Shown piece after piece: positions 16,292 through 22,590 of a DNA stretch of 22,590 nucleotides. How positions within the stretch are numbered: the stretch's first letter is position 1; every line of letters starts with the position of its first letter. The notes beneath the pieces are model-generated. The model did no database searches. It was not told where the DNA came from and saw only the letters and a program-made list of their open reading frames with translations. This stretch comes from an uncultured Collinsella sp. (lineage in GTDB: Bacteria; Actinomycetota; Coriobacteriia; Coriobacteriales; Coriobacteriaceae). Made by a program: the position numbers and the translations under genes. Location of the stretch: contig URAQ01000004.1 in assembly GCA_900545875.1 (NCBI GenBank), forward strand, positions 1-22,590, in the 5' to 3' direction.

Positions 16292-16535
16292 GATTTTAAC
16301 AGCGATTGCATTGGTGACGACTGTCGCGGCTGGTGCCTTTGCCGGCTATAGGATCGCGACAGACGATGAACTTCGAGGTCGTTTGCTTCGTAGCGCGCAA
16401 GATATCGTCGATACTTCCAAAAAGAAAATGGATGTTATGACAGAAGATGTTGCCATGCGTACTGCTCAGGTAACGAAGAATCCCAAGATTAACCAAAGTT
16501 GGGTTAGCAACCAATGGGAAAATGTAGGCTATTAG
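16281..16535 (+). CDS. Small single-pass membrane protein in the parAB unit
   Basis: 84 residues, no family recognised. Residues about 5-24 (ILTAIALVTTVAAGAFAGYR) form one hydrophobic transmembrane helix after a basic N-terminus. The rest is a charged, probably helical cytoplasmic tail, broadly like YtxH-type proteins (helix, then RSAQDIVDTSKKKMD). The C-terminus is polar with two Trp residues. ATG 16281 overlaps the parB end by 11 bases and has GGAGG five bases upstream inside parB. The in-frame ATG at 16263 lacks a site. Strict coupling to parAB suggests a membrane partner for the partition complex, but this is inference. The stop codon is part of the palindrome at 16532-16543. Confidence 0.82.
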   Translation: MRNKILTAIALVTTVAAGAFAGYRIATDDELRGRLLRSAQDIVDTSKKKMDVMTEDVAMRTAQVTKNPKINQSWVSNQWENVGY

Positions 16536-16543
16536 GTACCTAA
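16532..16543. repeat. 12-bp perfect palindrome, copy 2
   Basis: TTAGGTACCTAA, identical to 13028-13039 and also followed by C. It overlaps the stop codon of the small membrane protein gene. Confidence 0.6.
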
Positions 16544-16563
16544 CAATTACTCAGCATATTTTG

Positions 16564-16606
16564 AGGGGTCCTTGTCTGATTCATGAGACAAGGACCCCTT
16601 ATTTTG
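16564..16606 (+). terminator. Rho-independent terminator of the parAB unit
   Basis: There is a perfect 14-bp inverted repeat, AGGGGTCCTTGTCT (16564-16577) and AGACAAGGACCCCT (16586-16599), with an 8-nt loop and then TTATTTT. It ends rightward transcription from parAB. The gap 16536-16733 holds this, the rlmN terminator and a parS-like site. Confidence 0.88.
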
Positions 16607-16659
16607 GCCGTAAAAATGGGACAGGTAGCAGCTGATTCAAAATTAAGGTCAATAAATGA

Positions 16660-16696
16660 AACGACCCCGGTTGCATATTCTGTAACCGGGGTCGTT
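16660..16696 (-). terminator. Rho-independent terminator of rlmN
   Basis: There is a perfect 13-bp inverted repeat, AACGACCCCGGTT (16660-16672) and AACCGGGGTCGTT (16684-16696), with an 11-nt loop. On the minus strand the downstream sequence is TTTCATTTATT. It lies 37 bases beyond the rlmN stop, facing the parAB terminator. Confidence 0.78.
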
Positions 16697-16699
16697 CGA

Positions 16700-16715
16700 T
16701 GTTTCACATGAAACG
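16700..16715. promoter_or_regulatory. parS-like site between parAB and rlmN
   Basis: TGTTTCACATGAAACG matches parS at 14 of 16 positions and is non-coding. It lies about 2.1 kb from the main parS cluster, on the other side of parAB. Confidence 0.5.
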
Positions 16716-16733
16716 TTTTGGGATGCGACTCCC

Positions 16734-17786
16734 CTATGCGTTCTTCTGAACTTTGAAGCGCTGCTTCAGCTGTCCGCAAGCGGCGTCAATATCGTTACCA
16801 CGGGAGTTACGAATCGTGGTCTCGATGCCACGGGACTCAAGACGACGCTGAAGATCCTCAACCTTATGAATCGGCGACGGCTTGAGCGGGCTACCCTCGA
16901 TGTCGTTAAGCTGAATGAGGTTAACGTGGCACAGCGTTCCCTCGCAGAAGTCGCAGAGCGCCTGCATTTCGGGATTCGTATCGTTGACGCCTTCGATCAT
17001 GGCATACTCATAGGTCGGGCGGCGGCCGGTCTTCTCGGTGTAGAGCTGAAGCGCTTCGTGAAGGCGAAGCAGCGTGTACTTCTTAACACCGGGCATGAGC
17101 TTATTGCGCGTCGACTGGATGGCGGAATGCAGGGAAACGGCAAGCGTGAACTGCTCGGGGATGTCGGCAAATTTGCGAATACCGGGAATAACGCCGCTGG
17201 TAGAGACGGTGAGGTGACGAGCGCCGATACCGATGCCATCGGGGTCGTTGAGGATTCGCAGCGCCTTGAGAACCTCGTCGTAGTTGGCAAACGGCTCGCC
17301 CTGGCCCATGAAGACAACGCTCGTGGCGCGCTCGCCAAAGTCGTTGGATACATGAAGTACCTGGTCGACGATCTCTTGAGCGGTCAGAGAGCGCTTGAGG
17401 CCGTTGAGACCGGTAGCGCAAAAGGCACAGCCCATGCCACAGCCTGCCTGGGTGGAAACGCAGACGGAAAGCTTGTTACGACGGGGCATGCCGACGGTCT
17501 CGACGGAAACGCCGTCGTGGTACTCGAGCAGATACTTGCGAGAGCCATCTTTGGAAACCTGCTTGGTGAGTTCAGCCGGCGTGTCAAAGGCAAAAGCCTC
17601 TTTAAGCTGCTCGCGGAAAGCCTTGGGAAGGTTGGTCATATCGTCAAACGAACAAACGTTCTTCTCAAAGACCCATTCGATGAGCTGCTTCGCGCGGAAG
17701 GCGGGCTGGCCAAGCTCGGCCACGAGCTCGCGAATATCGTTTTGGCTCAAGTCGCGAATGTCCTGAGATTTAGTCCTGGGATTCAT
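16734..17786 (-). CDS. rlmN: Dual-specificity rRNA/tRNA adenine C2-methyltransferase RlmN
   Basis: Radical-SAM enzyme that methylates C2 of A2503 in 23S rRNA and A37 of some tRNAs. It has 350 residues. The iron-sulphur CxxxCxxC motif is CGMGCAFC (Cys116, 120, 123). Cys109 and Cys337 (in AACGQL) match the E. coli catalytic pair Cys118/Cys355, which separates RlmN from inactive relatives. The segment usually MGMGEP reads MGQGEP. ATG at 17786 has AAAGG five bases upstream. It opposes the direction of replication and diverges from ddl across 85 bases. Confidence 0.96.
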   Translation of the reverse strand: MNPRTKSQDIRDLSQNDIRELVAELGQPAFRAKQLIEWVFEKNVCSFDDMTNLPKAFREQLKEAFAFDTPAELTKQVSKDGSRKYLLEYHDGVSVETVGMPRRNKLSVCVSTQAGCGMGCAFCATGLNGLKRSLTAQEIVDQVLHVSNDFGERATSVVFMGQGEPFANYDEVLKALRILNDPDGIGIGARHLTVSTSGVIPGIRKFADIPEQFTLAVSLHSAIQSTRNKLMPGVKKYTLLRLHEALQLYTEKTGRRPTYEYAMIEGVNDTNPEMQALCDFCEGTLCHVNLIQLNDIEGSPLKPSPIHKVEDLQRRLESRGIETTIRNSRGNDIDAACGQLKQRFKVQKNA

Positions 17787-17801
17787 GGAAGCCTTTCGAT
17801 T

Positions 17802-17831
17802 TTGGGGAAACGTAGAGGGTATCGCTACAAT
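17802..17831 (+). promoter_or_regulatory. Candidate promoter of ddl
   Basis: TTGGGG (17802-17807), 18-base spacer, TACAAT (17826-17831), placed in the short rlmN-ddl gap about 40 bases before ddl. The -10 is good, the -35 weak. Confidence 0.45.
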
Positions 17832-17871
17832 ATGGTATCAGCTGCAGAAATTATAGAGGAGGAGTCTGCCC

Positions 17872-18837
17872 ATGCCGGGTAAAAGCCTAGAGAACATGCA
17901 CGTAGCGGTCTTGGCGGGCGGTCATTCCGCCGAGCGCGAGATCTCGCTCAATTCGGGAAAGAACGTTGTGGTGGCACTGAAGGAAGCCGGCTACACCTCG
18001 GTGGAGCTGCTCGACACGGCCGCTGATGATTTTATGGTAACCATGGCGACCGGCGGCTTTGACGTGGCGTTTATCGCCATGCACGGTGCCGGCGGCGAGG
18101 ATGGCGCCATGCAGGGTGCCATGGAGACCCTGGGTATCCCCTACACGGCCTCGGGCGTGCTTGCCAGCGCCTGCGGTGCCGACAAGGAGGTCTCTAAGCT
18201 CTTATACGCCAAGGCGGGCATCCCCATTGCCCCCGGCCTTGCGCTCGAGGTGGGCGATGAAGTCGATATCGATCATATCGTCGAGGTCTGTGGCGAGCGC
18301 TGCTTTGTGAAGCCGGCCGTCAACGGTTCCAGCTATGGCATTTCCCTGGTCCATGAGCCCTCCGAGCTGCCCGCGGCAATTGCCAAGGCGTTTGAGTACG
18401 GCGACAAAGTGCTGGTCGAGAAGTGCATCGAGGGTACCGAGATCACCGTCGGCGTGTACGGCGAGGACGACGTGCGCGCCCTACCGATTGTCGAGATTCG
18501 CAAGCCCGAGGACTGTGAGTTCTACGATCTGGACGTGAAGTATGTCGACCCTACGGACATCCATCGTATTCCGGCGCAGATTTCACCCGAGAATTACGCT
18601 CGCGCTCAGGAGCTTGCCTGTGCTGCTCACAAGGCCCTCGGTTGCCTGGGCATCTCGCGCAGCGATTTTATCGTGAGCGAGGACGGCCCCGTCATCCTCG
18701 AGACCAACACCATTCCCGGCATGACCGATACGTCGCTGTATCCGGATGAGATTCGCCACACCGACGACATGACGTTCCCGCAGGTCTGTGACAGCCTGAT
18801 CCGTATGGGCCTTCGTCGAGCGGGCATTGCATGCTAA
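17872..18837 (+). CDS. ddl: D-alanine--D-alanine ligase
   Basis: ATP-grasp ligase making the D-Ala-D-Ala end of the peptidoglycan precursor in the cytoplasm. It has 321 residues. The family N-terminal motif GGHSAEREISLNSG is at 16-29. ATP-grasp elements follow: VKPAVNGSSYGI, VEKCIEGTEITVGV and the metal-binding ILETNTIPGMTDTSL. ATG at 17872 has AGAGGAGGAG seven bases upstream; a second ATG at codon 9 (HVAVLAGG follows) is a less likely start. The stop overlaps the dinG start by 7 bases (ATGCTAA). It probably starts a two-gene unit with dinG. Confidence 0.96.
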   Translation: MPGKSLENMHVAVLAGGHSAEREISLNSGKNVVVALKEAGYTSVELLDTAADDFMVTMATGGFDVAFIAMHGAGGEDGAMQGAMETLGIPYTASGVLASACGADKEVSKLLYAKAGIPIAPGLALEVGDEVDIDHIVEVCGERCFVKPAVNGSSYGISLVHEPSELPAAIAKAFEYGDKVLVEKCIEGTEITVGVYGEDDVRALPIVEIRKPEDCEFYDLDVKYVDPTDIHRIPAQISPENYARAQELACAAHKALGCLGISRSDFIVSEDGPVILETNTIPGMTDTSLYPDEIRHTDDMTFPQVCDSLIRMGLRRAGIAC

Positions 18838-21725
18838 TCGAGGACGCGGTTTCGTCAGGAACGCCGCAGTTTGTCATCGACTCCTATGCCACGCTTGCCG
18901 AACGCGCCAAAACGCAGTCCTTCGGCCTTATCGAGGAAGATGTGATTGTCCTCGATACCGAGACCACAGGTCTTTCGGTGCAGGACAACGAGCTGATCGA
19001 GATCTCGGCGGCCCGTCTTTCGGGCCGCGAGATCGTCGACCGCTTCGATACCTTCGTGCATCCCAAGCAGCTAATTCCCGCCGAGATTACCGAGCTCACG
19101 AGCATTACAAATGCCGATGTGGCAGATGCCCCGTCGGCCGCTGAGGCCGTCGCCGCTCTCGCCGATTTTGTCGGTGGTTGCCCGGTGATCGCACATAACG
19201 CCACGTTCGATCGCTCGTTTATCGAGTCGGTCAAAGGCGGCGTCAACGTGAGCGATATCTGGATCGATTCGCTGGCGCTGTCGCGCATCGCGCTTCCGCG
19301 CCTGGCCTCGCACAAGCTGTCTTTTATGGCCGATCTGTTTGGCTGTGACTCGGTATCACACCGTGCCAATGCCGACGTCGACGCCCTGTGTGGCGTATGG
19401 CGTGTGTTGCTCGTGGCGCTCACCGACTTGCCCCAGGGCCTCATGGCGCGCCTAGCCGACATGCATCCGGATGTGCCTTGGTCCTATCGTCCTATCTTCT
19501 CATTCTTGGCGGGGCAGAACCCTGGTTCTATCTTCTCTCTCAGCGCCGCTCGTGCTGACGTTCTCAAGGCCGATCGCGCCGACGATCGGGTGGACGCCGA
19601 CGAACTGCCGGTCCTCAAGATGCCGAGTCGTGAGGAGATTGAGACAGACTATGCGCCGGGTGGCCTGGTCAATCGCATGTATCCCACTTACGAGCCGCGT
19701 GATGAGCAGATCGCGATGGCGCTCGAGGTCCGCGATGCGCTGGTCACGGGCACACATCGCGTAATTGAGGCGGGCACGGGCGTCGGCAAATCGATGGCCT
19801 ATCTGGTGCCTTTTGCCGAGGCAGCACGCCGTAACAACATCACGGTTGGTATTGCGACCAAATCGAACAATCTTGCCGACCAGCTCATGTACCATGAGCT
19901 GCCAAAACTTGCCGAGCAACTGGACGGTGGTCTGTCATTTTGCGCTCTCAAGGGCTATGACCACTATCCGTGCCTGCGCAAGCTTGAGCGCATGAGCCGA
20001 GGCCAGGTCGAGATTACCACCAAGCGCGATCCGGCGGACACGCTCACGGCGGTCGCGGTCATTATGGCGTACGTCTGCCAATCAGCCGATGGCGACCTCG
20101 ACTCGCTCGGCATTCGGTGGCGCAGCGTCAACCGTCCCGACTTTACGACGGCCTCGCGCGAGTGTGCTCGTCGCCTCTGCCCGTTTTTCCCTGATAAATG
20201 TTTGGTCCACGGCGCTCGCCGTCGTGCGGCGCATGCCGATGTGGTGGTCACCAACCATTCCCTGCTGTTCCGCAATGTCGCGGCCGAGGGCAGGATTTTA
20301 CCTCCGATTCGTCATTGGGTAATCGACGAGGCCCATTCCATCGAGCGCGAGGCGCGCCGCCAGTGGGCGCGCGTGGTGTCGGCGGACGAATCACGCGTTC
20401 TGTTTGAGCGCCTGGGTGGCTCGAGCACCGGCGCGCTAAGCCAGGTTTCCCGTGATTTGGCAACCTCCGAGGGCTCTACGCTCTATCTGGGCCTTACTGC
20501 CAGGGCGACGTCGGCGGTTGCGCGCGCGAGCATGGCAATCGCCGACGTGTTCGATGGCGTTCGCGAGCTCGGCCGCCGTGCCCGTGGGGGTTATGACAAT
20601 GCCAATCTATGGATTGGCCCCGAGCTGCGCGAATCTGACGACTGGCATGATTTCTTACAGTCGGCCTACGCTGCCATCGACGTATTGGAACAGGCTGACA
20701 AGAGCGTCGACGCGCTGGTGCAAGCCGTCGCCGCCGACATGCCCGAGGTTGTTGTCGACCTGGGTGATATCTCGCGCCGCCTGCACGAGCTGGCCGAGAA
20801 CCTCAAACTCATCATTGATGGCACCGATGAACACTACGTGTATTCGCTGCAGGTCAATCGCAGGCTGCGTGCCGGCGGAGAGTCAATGACCGCAGAGCGC
20901 ATCGACATTGGCGAGGCCTTGGCAACCGAGTGGCTGCCCGAGGTTCACACGGCTATCTTTGCCTCGGCGACCATGACGGTGTCCAAAAGCTTCGAACACT
21001 TTAACCACGCGGTCGGCCTCGATCGCATCGGCGCTTCAACATCCTCATCGCTGCACTTGGACTCGAGCTACGACTTCGATTCGAACATGGCTGTAGTCGT
21101 TGCGGGCGATATCCCCGATCCGCGCGATCGCGAGAGCTATCTTACGGCGCTCGAGCGCGTGCTGGTCGACGCCCATCTTGCCATGGGCGGATCGGTGCTC
21201 ACACTGTTCACCAATCGGCGCGACATGGAAGACCTGTACGCCCGCGTTGAACCCAAGATGGCCCGTGCGGGTCTGGAGCTCGACTGCCAGCAGCGCAACT
21301 CATCTCCTCGTCGCCTGCGCGACCGGTTTATCAACGAGCCGACCTCGTCGCTTTTTGCTCTTAAGGCCTTCTGGGAGGGATTCGACGCCAGCGGCGAGAC
21401 GCTGCGCTGCGTCATCATTCCCAAGCTGCCGTTCTCGAGCCCCACGGACCCGCTCTCGTGCGAGCGCAACCTGCGCGAAGACCGCGCTTGGGCGCGCTAT
21501 TCGCTGCCCGAGGCGGTGCTCGAGGTCAAGCAGGCGGCCGGCCGCCTTATCCGCTCGTCGACCGATTGCGGCGTGCTGATTCTGGCCGACCCGCGCCTAG
21601 TGACGAAGGGCTACGGAAAGAAGTTCTTAACGTCGCTGCCCACGAGCTCCTACCAGTGCATCGAATCGGCGCAGATCGGGCACTATCTGCAACTGTGGCG
21701 CGCACGCCACGAGCGGCGGCGCTAA
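18831..21725 (+). CDS. dinG: DnaQ-type exonuclease fused to DinG-family helicase
   Basis: 964 residues with two domains. Residues about 38-195 are a DEDD 3'-5' exonuclease: DTETTG (42-47), HNATFD (122-127) and HRANAD (177-182). Residues about 285-960 are an XPD-like superfamily 2 helicase: Walker A EAGTGVGKS (313-321), DEAH (499-502), and a late motif AAGRLIRSSTDCG. Four cysteines (381, 445, 450, 457) are placed to bind the iron-sulphur cluster of true DinG/XPD enzymes; Bacillus DinG lacks it. It likely unwinds and trims DNA in repair or replication conflicts. ATG overlaps the ddl stop and has no clear ribosome-binding site, so it is probably translationally coupled. Confidence 0.93.
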   Translation: MLIEDAVSSGTPQFVIDSYATLAERAKTQSFGLIEEDVIVLDTETTGLSVQDNELIEISAARLSGREIVDRFDTFVHPKQLIPAEITELTSITNADVADAPSAAEAVAALADFVGGCPVIAHNATFDRSFIESVKGGVNVSDIWIDSLALSRIALPRLASHKLSFMADLFGCDSVSHRANADVDALCGVWRVLLVALTDLPQGLMARLADMHPDVPWSYRPIFSFLAGQNPGSIFSLSAARADVLKADRADDRVDADELPVLKMPSREEIETDYAPGGLVNRMYPTYEPRDEQIAMALEVRDALVTGTHRVIEAGTGVGKSMAYLVPFAEAARRNNITVGIATKSNNLADQLMYHELPKLAEQLDGGLSFCALKGYDHYPCLRKLERMSRGQVEITTKRDPADTLTAVAVIMAYVCQSADGDLDSLGIRWRSVNRPDFTTASRECARRLCPFFPDKCLVHGARRRAAHADVVVTNHSLLFRNVAAEGRILPPIRHWVIDEAHSIEREARRQWARVVSADESRVLFERLGGSSTGALSQVSRDLATSEGSTLYLGLTARATSAVARASMAIADVFDGVRELGRRARGGYDNANLWIGPELRESDDWHDFLQSAYAAIDVLEQADKSVDALVQAVAADMPEVVVDLGDISRRLHELAENLKLIIDGTDEHYVYSLQVNRRLRAGGESMTAERIDIGEALATEWLPEVHTAIFASATMTVSKSFEHFNHAVGLDRIGASTSSSLHLDSSYDFDSNMAVVVAGDIPDPRDRESYLTALERVLVDAHLAMGGSVLTLFTNRRDMEDLYARVEPKMARAGLELDCQQRNSSPRRLRDRFINEPTSSLFALKAFWEGFDASGETLRCVIIPKLPFSSPTDPLSCERNLREDRAWARYSLPEAVLEVKQAAGRLIRSSTDCGVLILADPRLVTKGYGKKFLTSLPTSSYQCIESAQIGHYLQLWRARHERRR

Positions 21726-22590
21726 AGCGGACAGACGAGGGTTTTTGCCATATCGCACAGACGCTTTGACAGGGCGGGGTCATCCAAGATGCGGATGGCT
21801 CCGCCCGCTGCGATTATCTGACTCAGTAGCCAACGCTCGGAGCCGTAATGCACGGTTACCGTTGCCGTGTCTGCCCCGCTGCGCTCGATTAGGGTGATGC
21901 CGGCCCAGTCCAGATGCTCCGCCATATCGAATGGCATCAGGAGCTTTGCGCTATGCTGCGTCCGGGCAAGGGAATCGTGGAGGGATGCGACGTCCGGTGC
22001 GTGAGACACGACGGAGTCTTCCGTCAAGGTGAGTCCCTCGATTTTATCCATGCGATAGGTGCGCTGCTCATCGACTGCGATGTCCCAGGCAATCAAGTAT
22101 GTTTGGTCGCCGTTTGCCGTAATGCGCAAGGGGTCGACCAGACGCTCGCGTGGCCGTGCATCGTCCATCGAGCGATACGAGATGCGGCAGCGAACGCCGT
22201 CCTGAATGGCGCAGCTCAGCTGCTGCCAGTGCGACCCGTGGTTGACGGTGTCAAAGACGCGCTGGTTATAGCCGAGCTCTTCGGGTAGAAGAGCATGCCG
22301 AATCCGGGCTGCCGTCTGTGGCTCGATCCCCAACGATTCAAGTTCGTGGTTGAGCACAGCGCCCTCGGCGGCACTCAGGCGCAACGGTAGAACACGCCCG
22401 GCGTCGCCGGTGAGGACCACACGCTCGCCGCGGCATTCGCAGATGATGCGCGCGCCCGATTCTCGGTCCGCGAGCGTCGAGACGATCTCGAGAATCTCGT
22501 CGAGCGACACCCCTGTGATGTCAAAGCGGCTGCAAATCTCGGCTCGTGTCATGCCGCTCTCGCCGGCGGCGTAGAGGGCCTCCATGATGT
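21722..22590 (-). CDS. WYL-domain transcriptional regulator (partial, 5' end outside window)
   Basis: At least 287 residues. The N-terminal part (GMTRAEICSRFDITGVSLDEI) looks like a helix-turn-helix of the PafC type. The WYL region is about 125-200: CRISYRSMDDARPRERLVDPLRI, then TYLIAWD and RTYRMDKIEGL; the signature Trp is replaced so the motif reads TYL. The C-terminal part (VTVHYGSERWLLSQIIAAGG) matches the usual WCX extension. WYL proteins sense ligands or DNA-damage signals. The frame is open at the right edge, five bases beyond an ATG at 22585, so the true start cannot be seen; PafB/PafC-like genes are often paired. Its TAG overlaps the dinG TAA by 4 bases, tail to tail, with no terminator between. 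Confidence 0.85.
   Translation of the reverse strand, partial: IMEALYAAGESGMTRAEICSRFDITGVSLDEILEIVSTLADRESGARIICECRGERVVLTGDAGRVLPLRLSAAEGAVLNHELESLGIEPQTAARIRHALLPEELGYNQRVFDTVNHGSHWQQLSCAIQDGVRCRISYRSMDDARPRERLVDPLRITANGDQTYLIAWDIAVDEQRTYRMDKIEGLTLTEDSVVSHAPDVASLHDSLARTQHSAKLLMPFDMAEHLDWAGITLIERSGADTATVTVHYGSERWLLSQIIAAGGAIRILDDPALSKRLCDMAKTLVCPL

Noticed and set aside
16540..16779. Short minus-strand open frame containing FHVKH
   Set aside because: It runs through two terminators and the parS-like site; the FHVKH residues are just the translation of the parS-like sequence. It overlaps the end of rlmN in another frame.

Overview
The window is the chromosomal replication-origin region of a high-GC Gram-positive bacterium, most likely a Coriobacteriia actinobacterium of the Collinsella type. 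This rests on the actinobacterial gene order (dnaA-dnaN-recF-DUF721-gyrB-gyrA facing rpmH-rnpA-yidD-yidC-jag-rsmG-parA-parB, with no mnmE/mnmG between jag and rsmG), on G/C-rich third codon positions, and on the character of the proteins. The genus is an inference from recognition; no search was run.

Left arm (about 0-11.15 kb, all genes on the minus strand, pointing away from the origin). From the origin outward: a 450-residue GHKL-ATPase / Q-Y-P-rich / winged-helix protein of unknown function, dnaA, an intergenic unwinding region, dnaN, recF and a DUF721 (DciA-like) gene. A strong terminator follows. Then come gyrB and gyrA with their own terminator at the left edge.

Origin. dnaA and the unknown ATPase gene are flanked by two clusters of DnaA-box-like sites. 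One lies between dnaN and dnaA (7823-8060) and includes an AT-rich stretch with five in-phase TAR trinucleotides. The other lies between the ATPase gene and rpmH (about 11.2-11.3 kb). The best boxes are three exact copies of a 14-mer whose core is TTTTCAACA instead of TTATCCACA. The DnaA encoded here also has an altered domain IV signature (GNRNHSTV instead of GGRDHTTV). Altered site and altered reader may have co-evolved.

Right arm (11.4-16.6 kb, plus strand). A clear promoter drives rpmH, then rnpA, yidD, yidC and jag (ribosome, RNase P and membrane-insertion genes), ended by a terminator. Next come rsmG, three perfect parS sites at exact 39-bp intervals, parA, parB and an overlapping gene for a small single-pass membrane protein. 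This last block looks lower in GC than its neighbours. Two back-to-back terminators close the parAB unit and the opposing rlmN gene.

Far right (16.7-22.6 kb). rlmN (minus strand) diverges from ddl and a DnaQ-DinG type exonuclease-helicase, which overlap by a few bases. A WYL-domain regulator gene, cut by the window end, converges on dinG with overlapping stop codons.

The best candidates for something undescribed are the GHKL-ATPase / low-complexity / winged-helix gene directly ahead of dnaA inside the origin, the variant DnaA/DnaA-box pair, and the small membrane protein encoded in the parAB unit. No CRISPR array, insertion sequence, rRNA or tRNA was found.
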